A stretch of DNA of 64,000 nt from Thorsellia kenyensis (GTDB taxonomy: Bacteria; Pseudomonadota; Gammaproteobacteria; Enterobacterales; Thorselliaceae): contig NZ_JBHLXE010000076.1 of assembly GCF_042432445.1 (NCBI RefSeq), positions 1-64,000 of the forward strand. Reading direction: 5' to 3'. A model generated the notes under the pieces. It saw nothing but the letters and a program-made list of their open reading frames with translations, was not told the DNA's origin and made no database searches. Positions within the stretch are counted from its first letter, which is position 1, and each line of letters opens with the position of its first letter. Made by a program: the position numbers and the translations under genes. Shown piece after piece: positions 45,209 to 53,975 of the stretch.

Positions 45209-45574
45209 ATGAATTCCATTAAATCTAAAAGTGTTATTTTATTTATAACTTTATTTTTTTCTACTGTATCTTTGGCTGGATTTGTAGGAAAAAATGCTTC
45301 TAACAGTGTGAATAATCAAACAGTAAAATCTTTATTGGATAATCCTGTAGATGACACTCGTGTTCTACTTGAAGGCTACATTACTGAGAAAGTTCGTAAT
45401 GAAAAGTACTTGTTTTCTGATGGTACTGGCACTATTAGAGTCGAGATCGATGATAAAGATTTTCCGAGTCAACCCGTTGATGAAAAGACCAAAGTTAAAA
45501 TTTATGGAGACTTAGAAAAAGATTTTCTAGAATCTCCAGAAATCGATGTAGACTTTATGGAAATCATTAAGTAA
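45209..45574 (+). CDS. Periplasmic BOF-domain (YgiW/YdeI-like) protein
   Basis: A 121-residue secreted protein: a signal peptide ending SLA before GF (about residue 23), then a bacterial OB-fold domain with the family segments LLDNPVDDTRVLLEGYI, YLFSDGTGTIRVEID and VKIYGDLEKD. YgiW and YdeI are linked to stress and antimicrobial-peptide tolerance; the ligand is uncertain. Good AGGATG-type site before the ATG. It sits between lolB and hemA, which are directly divergent in E. coli, so it looks inserted there, and ends at a strong terminator. Confidence 0.87.
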   Translation: MNSIKSKSVILFITLFFSTVSLAGFVGKNASNSVNNQTVKSLLDNPVDDTRVLLEGYITEKVRNEKYLFSDGTGTIRVEIDDKDFPSQPVDEKTKVKIYGDLEKDFLESPEIDVDFMEIIK

Positions 45575-45586
45575 ATTATTATCTTG

Positions 45587-45623
45587 ACAAAAAGCGCCTC
45601 ATGGCGCTTTTTGTGTTTTTTTT
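45587..45623 (+). terminator. Rho-independent terminator between the BOF gene and hemA
   Basis: ACAAAAAGCGCC (45587-45598), TCAT loop, GGCGCTTTTTGT (45603-45614), followed by GTTTTTTTT. This is the best intrinsic terminator of the window. It ends about 10 nt before the hemA start, so its T-run merges with the hemA ribosome-binding region. Confidence 0.9.
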
Positions 45624-45633
45624 AAGGAATGGA

Positions 45634-47055
45634 ATGAAACTGATTGTTTTAGGGGTAAATCATAAAACGGCTTCTGTCTCTTTGAGAGAGCAGATCAGTT
45701 TTGCGCCTGAACAATTAAGTGATGCATTGATGCAAATTAATGCATTATTAGAGATAAATTCGAGCTTGATTGTTTCTACTTGTAATAGAACTGAAATTTA
45801 CTTTGGACTAAAAAAATCCCAATTTGAACTTGCTTCTGAACCCTATAAGCAATTCTCTTTTGATACTACCGAAGAGTTAGAGTCAAATTTTTCTATTGTA
45901 AATGATGCAGCAAACCCACAAGCATGGCAAAAAACACAGCAACCGAAAAACTCAAACCCCGTCTCTTCACCGGCTGTCAATCCTTACATCAATAAATTGA
46001 TTGATTGGTTATGTCATTTTCATCAACTCGATAGAGATAAACTGATTGATCACTTTTTTATCCTTGAAGATGAGCAAGCTGTTAGGCATTTAATGAGGGT
46101 AGCAAGTGGACTTGATTCGTTGGTTTTGGGGGAGCCTCAGATCCTAGGACAAGTAAAAGATGCTTATCAACTTGCTTTAGAAACCTATAAAGTTAATGCC
46201 AAATTTTCAAAATGGATAGAAAAAAGTTTTTCAGTTGCTAAAAGAGTTAGAACTGAAACTGATATAGGGGCTAACGCTGTATCTGTCGCTTTTGCTGCAT
46301 GTAGTTTGGCAAAACAAATATTTGAAAATTTAAGTGAGTTAAATGTCCTACTCATCGGAGCTGGCGAAACGATTGAACTTGTAAGTAGGCATCTTAAAAC
46401 ACACGGTGTTAAAAATTTACTTATCACCAACAGAACTTTCTTGCGTGCACAACTTTTAGCTGACAGCATGGGTGCTAAGGCAATTGAGCTAGCTACTTTA
46501 AGTGAAATACTCTATAAAGCAGATATAGTTATTTCTTCAACAGCAAGTCCCCAAGCACTCGTTAGTGTTGATATGATGAAGCGCGCTTTAAAGCAAAGAC
46601 GTTTTCAACCCGTATTACTTATAGATATTGCTGTACCTCGAGACATAGATGAAAAAGTCAGCGAACTGGATTCAGTCTATTTATACACAGTGGACGATCT
46701 GCAAGACATTATTACTTATAATCAAAGTCAGAGGTTAACTGCAGCTAAAACCGCTGAGTTATTAATTGATGAGGAAGTTGAAGCTTTTATTCAATGGCTT
46801 AATACACAATCTGCGGCTCAAGCTGTTGTTGCTTATCGTCAATCAGCTGAAAATTTACGACTTGCATTGGTAGAAAAGTCATTGGCTTCAATAGCAAAGG
46901 GTGCAGATCCTGTTGACGAATTAGAAAAATTAAGTAAGAAGCTAACCAATAAATTGATCCATACTCCCACAATAGCTTTAAAAAATAGCACATTGCATGA
47001 GAGTAAAATCTATTTTAGCCAATTAAGTAAAGACTTAAAATTGACACCACCTTAG
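45634..47055 (+). CDS. hemA: Glutamyl-tRNA reductase
   Basis: Reduces glutamyl-tRNA to glutamate-1-semialdehyde, the first step of C5 heme synthesis. The catalytic cysteine is C50 in IVSTCNRTEIYFG, and the NADPH domain has LLIGAGETIEL. I start at the ATG at 45634, after AAGGA; the frame open from 45601 runs through the upstream terminator hairpin and is not credible. At 473 residues it exceeds E. coli HemA (418): an insert of about 55 residues, rich in Asn, Pro and Ser, lies at about 64-118, between the catalytic domain motif and INKLIDWL. Leads the hemA-prfA-prmC-sirB1 series, as in E. coli. Confidence 0.95.
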   Translation: MKLIVLGVNHKTASVSLREQISFAPEQLSDALMQINALLEINSSLIVSTCNRTEIYFGLKKSQFELASEPYKQFSFDTTEELESNFSIVNDAANPQAWQKTQQPKNSNPVSSPAVNPYINKLIDWLCHFHQLDRDKLIDHFFILEDEQAVRHLMRVASGLDSLVLGEPQILGQVKDAYQLALETYKVNAKFSKWIEKSFSVAKRVRTETDIGANAVSVAFAACSLAKQIFENLSELNVLLIGAGETIELVSRHLKTHGVKNLLITNRTFLRAQLLADSMGAKAIELATLSEILYKADIVISSTASPQALVSVDMMKRALKQRRFQPVLLIDIAVPRDIDEKVSELDSVYLYTVDDLQDIITYNQSQRLTAAKTAELLIDEEVEAFIQWLNTQSAAQAVVAYRQSAENLRLALVEKSLASIAKGADPVDELEKLSKKLTNKLIHTPTIALKNSTLHESKIYFSQLSKDLKLTPP

Positions 47056-47127
47056 CTAGCTTAAGATTGTGTTTTTTTGAACTACCCCCCAAAATTCACT
47101 CTTATAATTTTAACTACGGAATAACTA

Positions 47128-48216
47128 ATGAAACCAAGTATTATTAATAAATTAGAAACACTCAAAGAGCGTTATGAAGAGCTGCAAGCATTAATGAGCG
47201 ACGCATCAGTCATAAGTGATCAAAATAAATTCAGAGCATTTACAAAAGAATATGCTCAATTAGGTGATGTAATAGTTTGTTTTAATCAATGGCAATTAGC
47301 GCAGGAGAATCTTGAAACAGCTAAGTTATTATTAGATGATCCAGAGATGGCTGAAATGGCTAAAGAGGAAATCCATGAAGCACAAACACAAATTGAGCAG
47401 TTAGAAGATGAACTACAAATATTATTACTACCTAAAGATCCTGATGATGAAAGAAACTGTTACCTTGAAATAAGAGCGGGAGCAGGTGGTGATGAAGCGG
47501 CAATTTTTGCAGGTAATCTCTTTAGGATGTACTCAAAGTTTGCAGAATCAAAACGCTGGAAAATTGAAATTCTCAGCGTGCACGATGGTGAGCATGGTGG
47601 ATATAAAGAAATCATAAGCAAAGTGAATGGAGATGGGGCTTATGGATTGTTAAAATTTGAATCTGGTGGTCATCGAGTACAACGTGTTCCAGAAACAGAA
47701 TCTCAGGGACGTGTACATACGTCAGCATGTACAGTTGCTGTCATGCCTGAAATACCTGAAGCGGAATTACCTGAAATAAACCCTGCTGATTTAAAAATAG
47801 ATACGTTTAGATCATCAGGTGCGGGTGGTCAGCATGTTAATACCACAGACTCAGCGATAAGGATTACCCATTTACCTACAGGTATTGTCGTTGAGTGCCA
47901 AGATGAGCGTTCACAACATAAAAATAAAGCCAAAGCGATGTCTGTATTAGCTTCTAGGATTAAGGCGGCTGAAGATGAAAAAAGACATAGCGAAGAAGCA
48001 TCCACGCGAAGAAATCTTTTAGGATCAGGGGATAGATCAGATAGAAATAGAACTTACAATTATCCGCAAGGTCGAGTGACTGATCACCGTATCAATTTGA
48101 CTTTATACCGTTTAGATGAAGTGATGGAAGGGAAATTAGACATGTTAATTGAACCTATTTTACAAGAACATCAAGCTGATTTACTTGCTTCTCTAGCTGG
48201 TAATGATGAAGGATGA
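47128..48216 (+). CDS. prfA: Peptide chain release factor 1
   Basis: A 362-residue class I release factor for UAA and UAG. The codon-recognition tripeptide is P188-E-T190 in RVPETESQGR, and the catalytic GGQ is at 233-235 in GAGGQHVN, with the RSSGAGGQ context that PrmC methylates. It overlaps prmC by 4 bp (ATGA), so the factor and its methylase are translationally coupled. It lies 72 bp after hemA. Confidence 0.97.
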   Translation: MKPSIINKLETLKERYEELQALMSDASVISDQNKFRAFTKEYAQLGDVIVCFNQWQLAQENLETAKLLLDDPEMAEMAKEEIHEAQTQIEQLEDELQILLLPKDPDDERNCYLEIRAGAGGDEAAIFAGNLFRMYSKFAESKRWKIEILSVHDGEHGGYKEIISKVNGDGAYGLLKFESGGHRVQRVPETESQGRVHTSACTVAVMPEIPEAELPEINPADLKIDTFRSSGAGGQHVNTTDSAIRITHLPTGIVVECQDERSQHKNKAKAMSVLASRIKAAEDEKRHSEEASTRRNLLGSGDRSDRNRTYNYPQGRVTDHRINLTLYRLDEVMEGKLDMLIEPILQEHQADLLASLAGNDEG

Positions 48217-49097
48217 TAACTATTTATACTTGGCTTGCTAATGCGGTAAAGGCATTAGAAAAAGCCAAAAATGATGGCATTTTAGACGGTTACTGTATAC
48301 CGAAAAGGGAGGTATATTATCTTTTATCTCATGTACTCGGTAAAAACAGCGCTTATTTAATGGCATTTGGTGAGGAACAATTAAATGATGTTGAAATTGC
48401 TCAACTGAATCATATTTTAGAGCAGAGACTTGAAGGCAGACCGATAGCCTATATATTAGGAATAAAGGAATTTTGGTCGTTACCACTTAAAGTCTCGCAA
48501 GCAACGTTAATTCCTAGGCCTGATACTGAAAGCTTGATTGAAAAAATTTTAGAGCTATATAGTAATAAGGCTCTTAGCGTATTAGATTTAGGCACCGGAA
48601 CAGGGGCTATTGTATTTGCTTTAGCTAAAGAAAGGCCAAATTGGCAATTTTTAGGCGTAGATCTCATCAGTGATGCTGTCGACTTGGCACTAGAAAATAA
48701 AGTAAGGCTTGCCCAATTAATAAGTGACATAGACCGGATTGATTTTAGACAGAGTAATTGGTTTGATACAATAGATAGAGAAGAATGCTTTGATATTATA
48801 GTATCTAATCCTCCATATATATGTGAATCAGATGAACATTTATCCCAAGGTGATGTGAGATTTGAACCAAAAACCGCTCTGGTTTCTTTGGCAAATGGAC
48901 TTGCTGATCTCAATCATATTACTAAATCTGCTAAAAAGCATCTTAAAAAAGGCGGCCATTTATTTTTAGAGCATGGTTATTTACAACACGAAAGTGTTAA
49001 AACCCTTTTTTTATCTCATGGGTATAAAAACATTCAATCCTACCAAGATTATAATGGCAAAGATAGAATCACATTTGCGCAATATGGTGGATTATAA
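48213..49097 (+). CDS. prmC: Release factor glutamine methyltransferase
   Basis: A 294-residue SAM-dependent enzyme that methylates the GGQ glutamine of RF1 and RF2. The SAM motif VLDLGTGTGAIVFAL and the catalytic NPPY (near 201-204, in IVSNPPYICE) are intact, and the N-terminal helical domain that binds the release factor is present. Start overlaps the prfA stop. Confidence 0.96.
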   Translation: MITIYTWLANAVKALEKAKNDGILDGYCIPKREVYYLLSHVLGKNSAYLMAFGEEQLNDVEIAQLNHILEQRLEGRPIAYILGIKEFWSLPLKVSQATLIPRPDTESLIEKILELYSNKALSVLDLGTGTGAIVFALAKERPNWQFLGVDLISDAVDLALENKVRLAQLISDIDRIDFRQSNWFDTIDREECFDIIVSNPPYICESDEHLSQGDVRFEPKTALVSLANGLADLNHITKSAKKHLKKGGHLFLEHGYLQHESVKTLFLSHGYKNIQSYQDYNGKDRITFAQYGGL

Positions 49098-49135
49098 ATT
49101 GATACTTAAATCTATACCGCTTAGGAGAAATTATT

Positions 49136-49963
49136 ATGTTCACTGAAGATGAAATGAACACCAGGTCATTTCTCAATGCATTAATTGAGTTAAAAGTTTT
49201 TTTTGATGAAACTAAATCAAAAAGGAGACTCTCTCTTAGTGTGAATCGTTTAAATGTTCAAATTAACAATTTACTTTCTGAGCTTGAATCAGAATACGGT
49301 CCAACTCCTCTAGGATCCATAGATAAGTTAGCACTTTTTTTAAATGTTTTTTATCATCAAGTCGCTTTTGAGGGGATAAATTTAAAGCATACTAAATTCA
49401 GTAATTTCTTAGATGTTGATTTTGTAATTAAAAATAAAATAGGGCATGATTTTGTGTTAAGCGCACTCTTTTGTGCACTCATAAAAGATCAAGGTATTAT
49501 TGCTAAACCAATATTTTTACTAGGTCAAATACTAATTCGGGTAGAAATATTAGGAACCCCACCTTTATATATCGATGCACAATCAGGTGAAGAATTACCC
49601 TACCGTGATATAGAGCTTATGATTAAATCTCAAGAAAATGTAGACGATGTAGATGTGAGTTTTTTAGAGCCACAGGAAACGACTTATTTAGTCCTCGTTT
49701 ATTTAGGCGTGTTAAAATCAGCGTTTATATTTGAAGATTCATTAGAGCTGGCTCTAAAAGCAAGCAATTTGATGATTAGCCTCACGCCAGATGATCCATT
49801 TCTTAGAAGGGATAGGGGGATGATCTTAGCTAGATTAGGCTGCCCTCAAGCGGCAGTTAATGAATTTAACTTTTATTTGGAAAAGTGTCCAAATGATGCA
49901 ATGAGTGAAATTACTAAGGCCCAGATAAGTGCTATTTTACCAGAACCTATAGCTTTGCATTGA
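49136..49963 (+). CDS. sirB1: SirB1-family protein (transglutaminase-like plus TPR)
   Basis: A 275-residue protein of the SirB1/YchA family, which follows prmC in many gammaproteobacteria. The N-terminal half resembles a transglutaminase-like fold (segments LALFLNVFYHQVAFEG and KNKIGHDFVLSALFCALIKDQG), the C-terminal third has TPR-like repeats (KASNLMISLTPDDPFLRRDRG). The usual catalytic Cys-His-Asp triad is not obvious. Function unknown. AGGAG lies 8 nt before the ATG; it is the last gene before a bidirectional terminator. Confidence 0.87.
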   Translation: MFTEDEMNTRSFLNALIELKVFFDETKSKRRLSLSVNRLNVQINNLLSELESEYGPTPLGSIDKLALFLNVFYHQVAFEGINLKHTKFSNFLDVDFVIKNKIGHDFVLSALFCALIKDQGIIAKPIFLLGQILIRVEILGTPPLYIDAQSGEELPYRDIELMIKSQENVDDVDVSFLEPQETTYLVLVYLGVLKSAFIFEDSLELALKASNLMISLTPDDPFLRRDRGMILARLGCPQAAVNEFNFYLEKCPNDAMSEITKAQISAILPEPIALH

Positions 49964-49980
49964 TTGTTATCATCTCAATA

Positions 49981-50003
49981 AGTGTTTTAGTGTTTTAGTG
50001 TTT
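49981..50003. repeat. 8-bp tandem repeat (AGTGTTTT, about three copies)
   Basis: AGTGTTTT at 49981-49988 and 49989-49996, then AGTGTTT. It lies between the sirB1 stop and the terminator hairpin. Confidence 0.85.
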
Positions 50004-50017
50004 ATTTGTTTAATTGA

Positions 50018-50050
50018 TTTTACATCCCTCCCAAAGGAAAGGATGTAAAA
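50018..50050. terminator. Bidirectional terminator, sirB1 | AI-2E permease gene
   Basis: TTTTACATCC (50018-50027) and GGATGTAAAA (50041-50050) form a perfect 10-bp stem with a 13-nt loop between convergent genes. The A/T ends give a short T-run in both directions. Confidence 0.7.
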
Positions 50051-50065
50051 CAATATATGTTTTAT

Positions 50066-51124
50066 TTATTCGTCTGATGCAGGATCTTTATCTACCCAAG
50101 CTTGAATTAATCTATAAGAGACCGCTAAAATTACAGGTCCTATAAAAAGACCAATCAAACCAAAGCCTAATAATCCACCAATTACCCCAGCTAAAATGAG
50201 CAACATAGGTAGGTTTGCCCCCATTTTAATTAAGAATGGACGCAAAAAAGCATCCATCGTCGTTACAATTACAGTCCATACCCCCAGAAAAATACCCAAT
50301 GAGGTTTCTCCAGTCCAGAATAACCATAAAACCGCTGGGACTAAGACGAGAATAGGGCCTATTTGAGCAACACAAAGTACAAAGATTATGAGAGTCAATA
50401 AAGTTGCAGCTGGGATCCCTGTAATGCCTAATCCTATACCTGCAATAATTGATTGAGTCAGAGCGGTCACTACAACGCCAAGTGCTACGGCTCTGATGGC
50501 CTGCCCTGCAAGAATTACCGTGTGATCCCCTTGCTCACCAGCAAGTCTTAATGAAAAACGACGAATAGCATCTGCACAGCGTTCACCATTCATATAGAGT
50601 ATAAAACTGAAGACAACCATTAAACCACTATAGATTAAAAAGCGCCCTATGTTTGCGGCTTGGGAAACGAGCCAAGATACACCTTGGCCAATATAGGGCT
50701 TAACTTGATTGATTACAATTTTACCATTTGTTGCTATGACAGACTGCCATGTATCATAAGCAGATTCACCAATATAGGGCAGAGATTTTAAGATCTCTAA
50801 GCTCGGAATGTCCACGCTCTGATCAAACGAAGCCATGTTGATGAATAAGTTACTATTTTTGATGATACTTGCAACTAACATGACAGCGGGGATCACAAAA
50901 ACCAATAAAATCATTAATGTCATGATTGAAGCAGCAATAACGCGTTTACATTTGAGGCTATTTTGAATTTTTAACATTAAAGGCCAGGTAGCAATAACAA
51001 CCATTGCAGCCCAAATTAAACCTGGTAAAAAATGTCTAAGCACCCAAAGACAACCAATGAGCATAAGTCCAATGAACATTAATGAAAAGATAATACGGGG
51101 CAAATCAGCTTGCTGTTTTAGCAT
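50066..51124 (-). CDS. AI-2E-family transporter (YdiK-like)
   Basis: A 352-residue membrane protein with about seven or eight hydrophobic segments. PerM/YdiK/TqsA family signs include LPGLIWAAMVVIATWP near the N-terminus, FLIYSGLMVVFSFILYMNG, and the C-terminal GVIGGLLGFGLIGLFIGPVILAV. Family members have been linked to autoinducer-2 or ion export; the substrate of this one is unknown. AGGA lies 8 nt before the ATG, overlapping the end of nth 9 bp upstream, so it belongs to an ybhK-sanA-nth run. Confidence 0.87.
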   Translation of the reverse strand: MLKQQADLPRIIFSLMFIGLMLIGCLWVLRHFLPGLIWAAMVVIATWPLMLKIQNSLKCKRVIAASIMTLMILLVFVIPAVMLVASIIKNSNLFINMASFDQSVDIPSLEILKSLPYIGESAYDTWQSVIATNGKIVINQVKPYIGQGVSWLVSQAANIGRFLIYSGLMVVFSFILYMNGERCADAIRRFSLRLAGEQGDHTVILAGQAIRAVALGVVVTALTQSIIAGIGLGITGIPAATLLTLIIFVLCVAQIGPILVLVPAVLWLFWTGETSLGIFLGVWTVIVTTMDAFLRPFLIKMGANLPMLLILAGVIGGLLGFGLIGLFIGPVILAVSYRLIQAWVDKDPASDE

Positions 51125-51133
51125 ATAAAATTC

Positions 51134-51769
51134 CTATAGGCTTGTTTTTTCTTTGAATTCACATAGGTCTTCAATAATGCAAGACATACATCTTGGTTTT
51201 CTGGCAACACAGGTATATCGACCATGCAAAATGAGCCAGTGATGACAATCTAACATGTATTCTTTAGGTACGACTTTCAAGAGCTTTTCTTCAACGGCTA
51301 CAACATCTTTACCTGGTGCTAATTTAGTCCGGTTAGCAACACGAAAAATATGCGTATCAACGGCAATAGTTGGCCATTTGAATGCGGTATTTAAGACAAC
51401 ATTTGCCGTTTTTCTACCAACACCGGGCAGAGATTCAAGTGCTTCTCTATTTTCAGGAATTTGGCTACCATATTCTTCCACTAAAATCTTGCAAGTTTTG
51501 ATTATATTCTCAGCTTTAGTATTAAATAAGCCAATTGTTTTAATTTTTTCTTTTACTTTATCAGCACCTAACGCGAACATAGTATCTGGTGTGTTGGCCA
51601 CTGCAAATAGCTCTTTGGTTGCTTTATTAACACTAATATCTGTTGCTTGTGCTGAGAGTAATACTGCAATTAAGAGCTCAAAAGGCGTATTAAAATTAAG
51701 TTCAGTTGTTGGATTGGGATTATTCGCTTGTAAACGCTTAAAAATTTCAATTCTTTTTTCTTTATTCAT
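51134..51769 (-). CDS. nth: Endonuclease III (DNA glycosylase/AP lyase)
   Basis: A 211-residue base-excision repair enzyme of the same length as E. coli Nth. The helix-hairpin-helix LPGVGRKTANVVL carries the catalytic lysine (about K120), the catalytic aspartate is in VDTHIFRVANR, and the C-terminal [4Fe-4S] loop reads C-x6-C-x2-C-x5-C (CVARKPRCMSCIIEDLC). It removes oxidised pyrimidines. No clear ribosome-binding site precedes the ATG; the sanA stop lies 8 bp upstream, so coupled translation is likely. Confidence 0.97.
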   Translation of the reverse strand: MNKEKRIEIFKRLQANNPNPTTELNFNTPFELLIAVLLSAQATDISVNKATKELFAVANTPDTMFALGADKVKEKIKTIGLFNTKAENIIKTCKILVEEYGSQIPENREALESLPGVGRKTANVVLNTAFKWPTIAVDTHIFRVANRTKLAPGKDVVAVEEKLLKVVPKEYMLDCHHWLILHGRYTCVARKPRCMSCIIEDLCEFKEKTSL

Positions 51770-51777
51770 AGGGGTTA

Positions 51778-52560
51778 TTACATGTTTTTTCTGGTGTCAG
51801 GTTGTTCGATGACATCTAAATCAGAGGGCGCTAACTCTTGCTCAGATGGAATATAGATATTGGGTCCAAGAAAATAGGGTTCTTTATTTAGTAAGAATAT
51901 ATCTATTGTGGCCTTTGCTCTAGCGAGAATTTCTCTGTAATGCACAACACCTGAATAAGGATCTGGAACAGCAAAGCAGGTAGCATCGATGTTATTAAAT
52001 CGAGCTATAAAGAGGGCTCTTTCGCAATGAAAGCGCTGAGTTATAATCGTGTAAGAAGGAGTTTGGAATACAGATTTGGCTCGGATTACTGAATCTAGGG
52101 TTCTAAATCCAGCAAAATCTAAAAAAATATAAGATGGATCAACTCCTTTAGAAATTAAATCTTTACGCATGGTGCTAGGTTCATTATAGTTTGAGACTCT
52201 GTTATCACCACTGAGCAAAAAATAATTTATTTTACCTTGTGAAAATAGTTCAAATGCTCCTTCTATTCTAGATTTATAGTATTGATTTAAATTACCAGAG
52301 CGATAATATTTGGATGTGCCTAGGACTAATCCAACTTTATTTGAAGGTATTTCTTGAACCGAAGTATAGATTTTGTCTTTAGCTAAAAAGGTAAAAGTAT
52401 AGTGGTTAACAAGAAGAGTAATAATGATAATTAAAGTCGCTATAAAAGAGTAAGTCAACAATTTAATACTGAGTCTAGAAAGGAAAGTAAAACGAGATTT
52501 TTCTGTATAAATCGCAGAAGGATTTGATTCAATTAAAATAGGGGCTTTATTTTTTTTCAT
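51778..52560 (-). CDS. sanA: SanA-like envelope protein (DUF218/YdcF fold)
   Basis: A 260-residue protein with one N-terminal membrane anchor (about 36-58) and a DUF218 domain. SanA-specific stretches are GLVLGTSKYYRSGNLNQYY, YNEPSTMRKDLISKGVDPS, DFAGFRTLDSVIRAKSVF and TQRFHCERALFIARF. E. coli SanA affects vancomycin sensitivity and envelope barrier function; the molecular activity is not settled. The N-terminal cytoplasmic part is about 20 residues longer than in E. coli. AGGA lies 7 nt before the ATG; ybhK is 11 bp upstream. Confidence 0.92.
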   Translation of the reverse strand: MKKNKAPILIESNPSAIYTEKSRFTFLSRLSIKLLTYSFIATLIIIITLLVNHYTFTFLAKDKIYTSVQEIPSNKVGLVLGTSKYYRSGNLNQYYKSRIEGAFELFSQGKINYFLLSGDNRVSNYNEPSTMRKDLISKGVDPSYIFLDFAGFRTLDSVIRAKSVFQTPSYTIITQRFHCERALFIARFNNIDATCFAVPDPYSGVVHYREILARAKATIDIFLLNKEPYFLGPNIYIPSEQELAPSDLDVIEQPDTRKNM

Positions 52561-52571
52561 ATAAATTCCTT

Positions 52572-53483
52572 TTAAAGTATCTTTTCGACGAGCAGACTGA
52601 TGGCCTTTTTTAATTTGATTCTATCATGCAAGTACATCTGTTCATCTTCGCAAAGAGATGTTTTGATAACAATTTTACCGTCCATTCTCGAGGGCATATT
52701 TCCCCAATCGCTTATAATGACTGAATCGATTGAGCGGCCATGCATTTTGCTTTCTAATACGGCTAACTTATCGAAAAGAGACAAAGACGCAGCAGCTTTA
52801 GATACTTCAGGACCTAAATTTCCTATATAACAAATTTTTCCTCTTGATTCATGAAGCGCATTGACTAGATCCTTTACAAGGAATAGAGGCATTAGGCTAG
52901 TAAAAAAACTCCCAGGACCCACAAGTATAAGATCTGCCTGATTAATAGCGTGGACGGCTTCTTGTGTCACTTTAGCTTGATGTGTTAGTTGTAAATGCCG
53001 TGGCATTTCCTCTAAAGCATCTATATTAACTTCACCATAAATTGGAGTGTTAGATGCATCATAAGCAAGTAAATCGACTGGCTCTTCTGACATTGGAATA
53101 AGATTACTTTCTATTTTTAATAAATCCCTGATAAGATTAATGGCTTCAAGCGGACGAATGCTTAAATTATCTAATGCCTTAAGCATTAAATTGCCAAGAT
53201 TATGACCGCTTAGCTCACCCTGACCAGAAAAACGATATTCAAACATTCTAGAGGCTGTGCTTGGTTGAGTGATTAATTGATTCAGGCAATTTCTTAAATC
53301 GCCCCATGCAATACCGCCTTGCGCATTTCTGATCCTCCCCGTAGAACCACCATTGTCTGTCGTTGTGACTATTCCTGTTAGTTTATCACCAAGAAAATTG
53401 AGTGAGGACATAACACGCCCAAGTCCATGGCCTCCACCTAAGGCGACTAAATGATTAATTTGTTTTATTTTGCTCTCTGGCAT
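52572..53483 (-). CDS. ybhK: YvcK/YbhK-family protein (gluconeogenesis factor)
   Basis: A 303-residue CofD-like protein with the N-terminal LGGGHGLGRVMSSL and TTTDNGGSTGRIR motifs and the YIGNLGPEVSK region. Bacillus YvcK binds UDP-sugars and supports growth on gluconeogenic carbon and cell-wall synthesis; E. coli YbhK is the closest relative in length (302). It sits upstream of sanA, another envelope gene. Confidence 0.93.
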   Translation of the reverse strand: MPESKIKQINHLVALGGGHGLGRVMSSLNFLGDKLTGIVTTTDNGGSTGRIRNAQGGIAWGDLRNCLNQLITQPSTASRMFEYRFSGQGELSGHNLGNLMLKALDNLSIRPLEAINLIRDLLKIESNLIPMSEEPVDLLAYDASNTPIYGEVNIDALEEMPRHLQLTHQAKVTQEAVHAINQADLILVGPGSFFTSLMPLFLVKDLVNALHESRGKICYIGNLGPEVSKAAASLSLFDKLAVLESKMHGRSIDSVIISDWGNMPSRMDGKIVIKTSLCEDEQMYLHDRIKLKKAISLLVEKIL

Positions 53484-53554
53484 ATATATTGGCCTTATCT
53501 GGGTGCCCTAATCTAGGAGTGATAATATTTAAATTGCGGCTAAAGATAACAGAG

Positions 53555-53929
53555 TTATTTAAATAATTTCCATTGTCCATTTATTCCTTTAGCATAATGA
53601 CCAGGTTGAACATTTTTGACCAATTTTTGGCCAGCAATGTTCGCCACTATCTCAACAGAAATATGATTATTATCAGCAATTATTTGGTAAGATTGTTTTC
53701 TTTGTTCGTTGATATTTTTTACAAATCGTTCGAGTTCAGTTTCTTCAACTAGAGAGGACTTTGAGTTGTCATTAAGGACAACGATTTCAATATAGCCACT
53801 CAGTGACTCACCCACTAAATGCTTATTTTTAGCATCCTGAAGCGCATTTGAACTTTCTGCAAAACAAAAAATTGGGAAAAAAAGCACTAAAAACGTTTTC
53901 GTTAATCGTAAAAAACCATAAAATTTCAT
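53555..53929 (-). CDS. ydbL: YdbL-like DUF1318 periplasmic protein
   Basis: A 124-residue protein from the ATG at 53929, which puts a normal signal peptide (hydrophobic core, cleavage at CFA before ES) at the N-terminus; the frame remains open to 53998, overlapping ynbE, but that version buries the signal. The mature part has the DUF1318 segments NALQDAKNKHLVGESLSGYIE and a C-terminal GQWKLF. E. coli YdbL works with YnbE and YdbH in an intermembrane lipid-transport bridge. ynbE is directly upstream. Confidence 0.87.
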   Translation of the reverse strand: MKFYGFLRLTKTFLVLFFPIFCFAESSNALQDAKNKHLVGESLSGYIEIVVLNDNSKSSLVEETELERFVKNINEQRKQSYQIIADNNHISVEIVANIAGQKLVKNVQPGHYAKGINGQWKLFK

Positions 53930-53975
53930 AAAATGACTCAATCTCTTTAAATGAAAAAAGTAATAATACACAACA

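Noticed and set aside
45601..45633. An extra 11 residues at the N-terminus of HemA from an ATG at 45601.
   Set aside because: That ATG lies in the loop and stem of the upstream terminator; the ATG at 45634 has AAGGA and gives the conserved N-terminus.
47691..47699. RF1 codon-recognition tripeptide reads P-E-T instead of the E. coli P-A-T.
   Set aside because: PxT with a variable middle residue is normal for RF1, and PET is common in other bacteria.
48449..48913. 154-residue open frame on the minus strand, opposite prmC.
   Set aside because: prmC is intact with its SAM and NPPY motifs; this is a shadow frame.
51255..51812. 185-residue open frame on the plus strand, opposite nth and the end of sanA.
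   Set aside because: Nth on the other strand has all its catalytic and Fe-S motifs; the plus-strand translation is Ser/Leu-rich with no recognisable motif.
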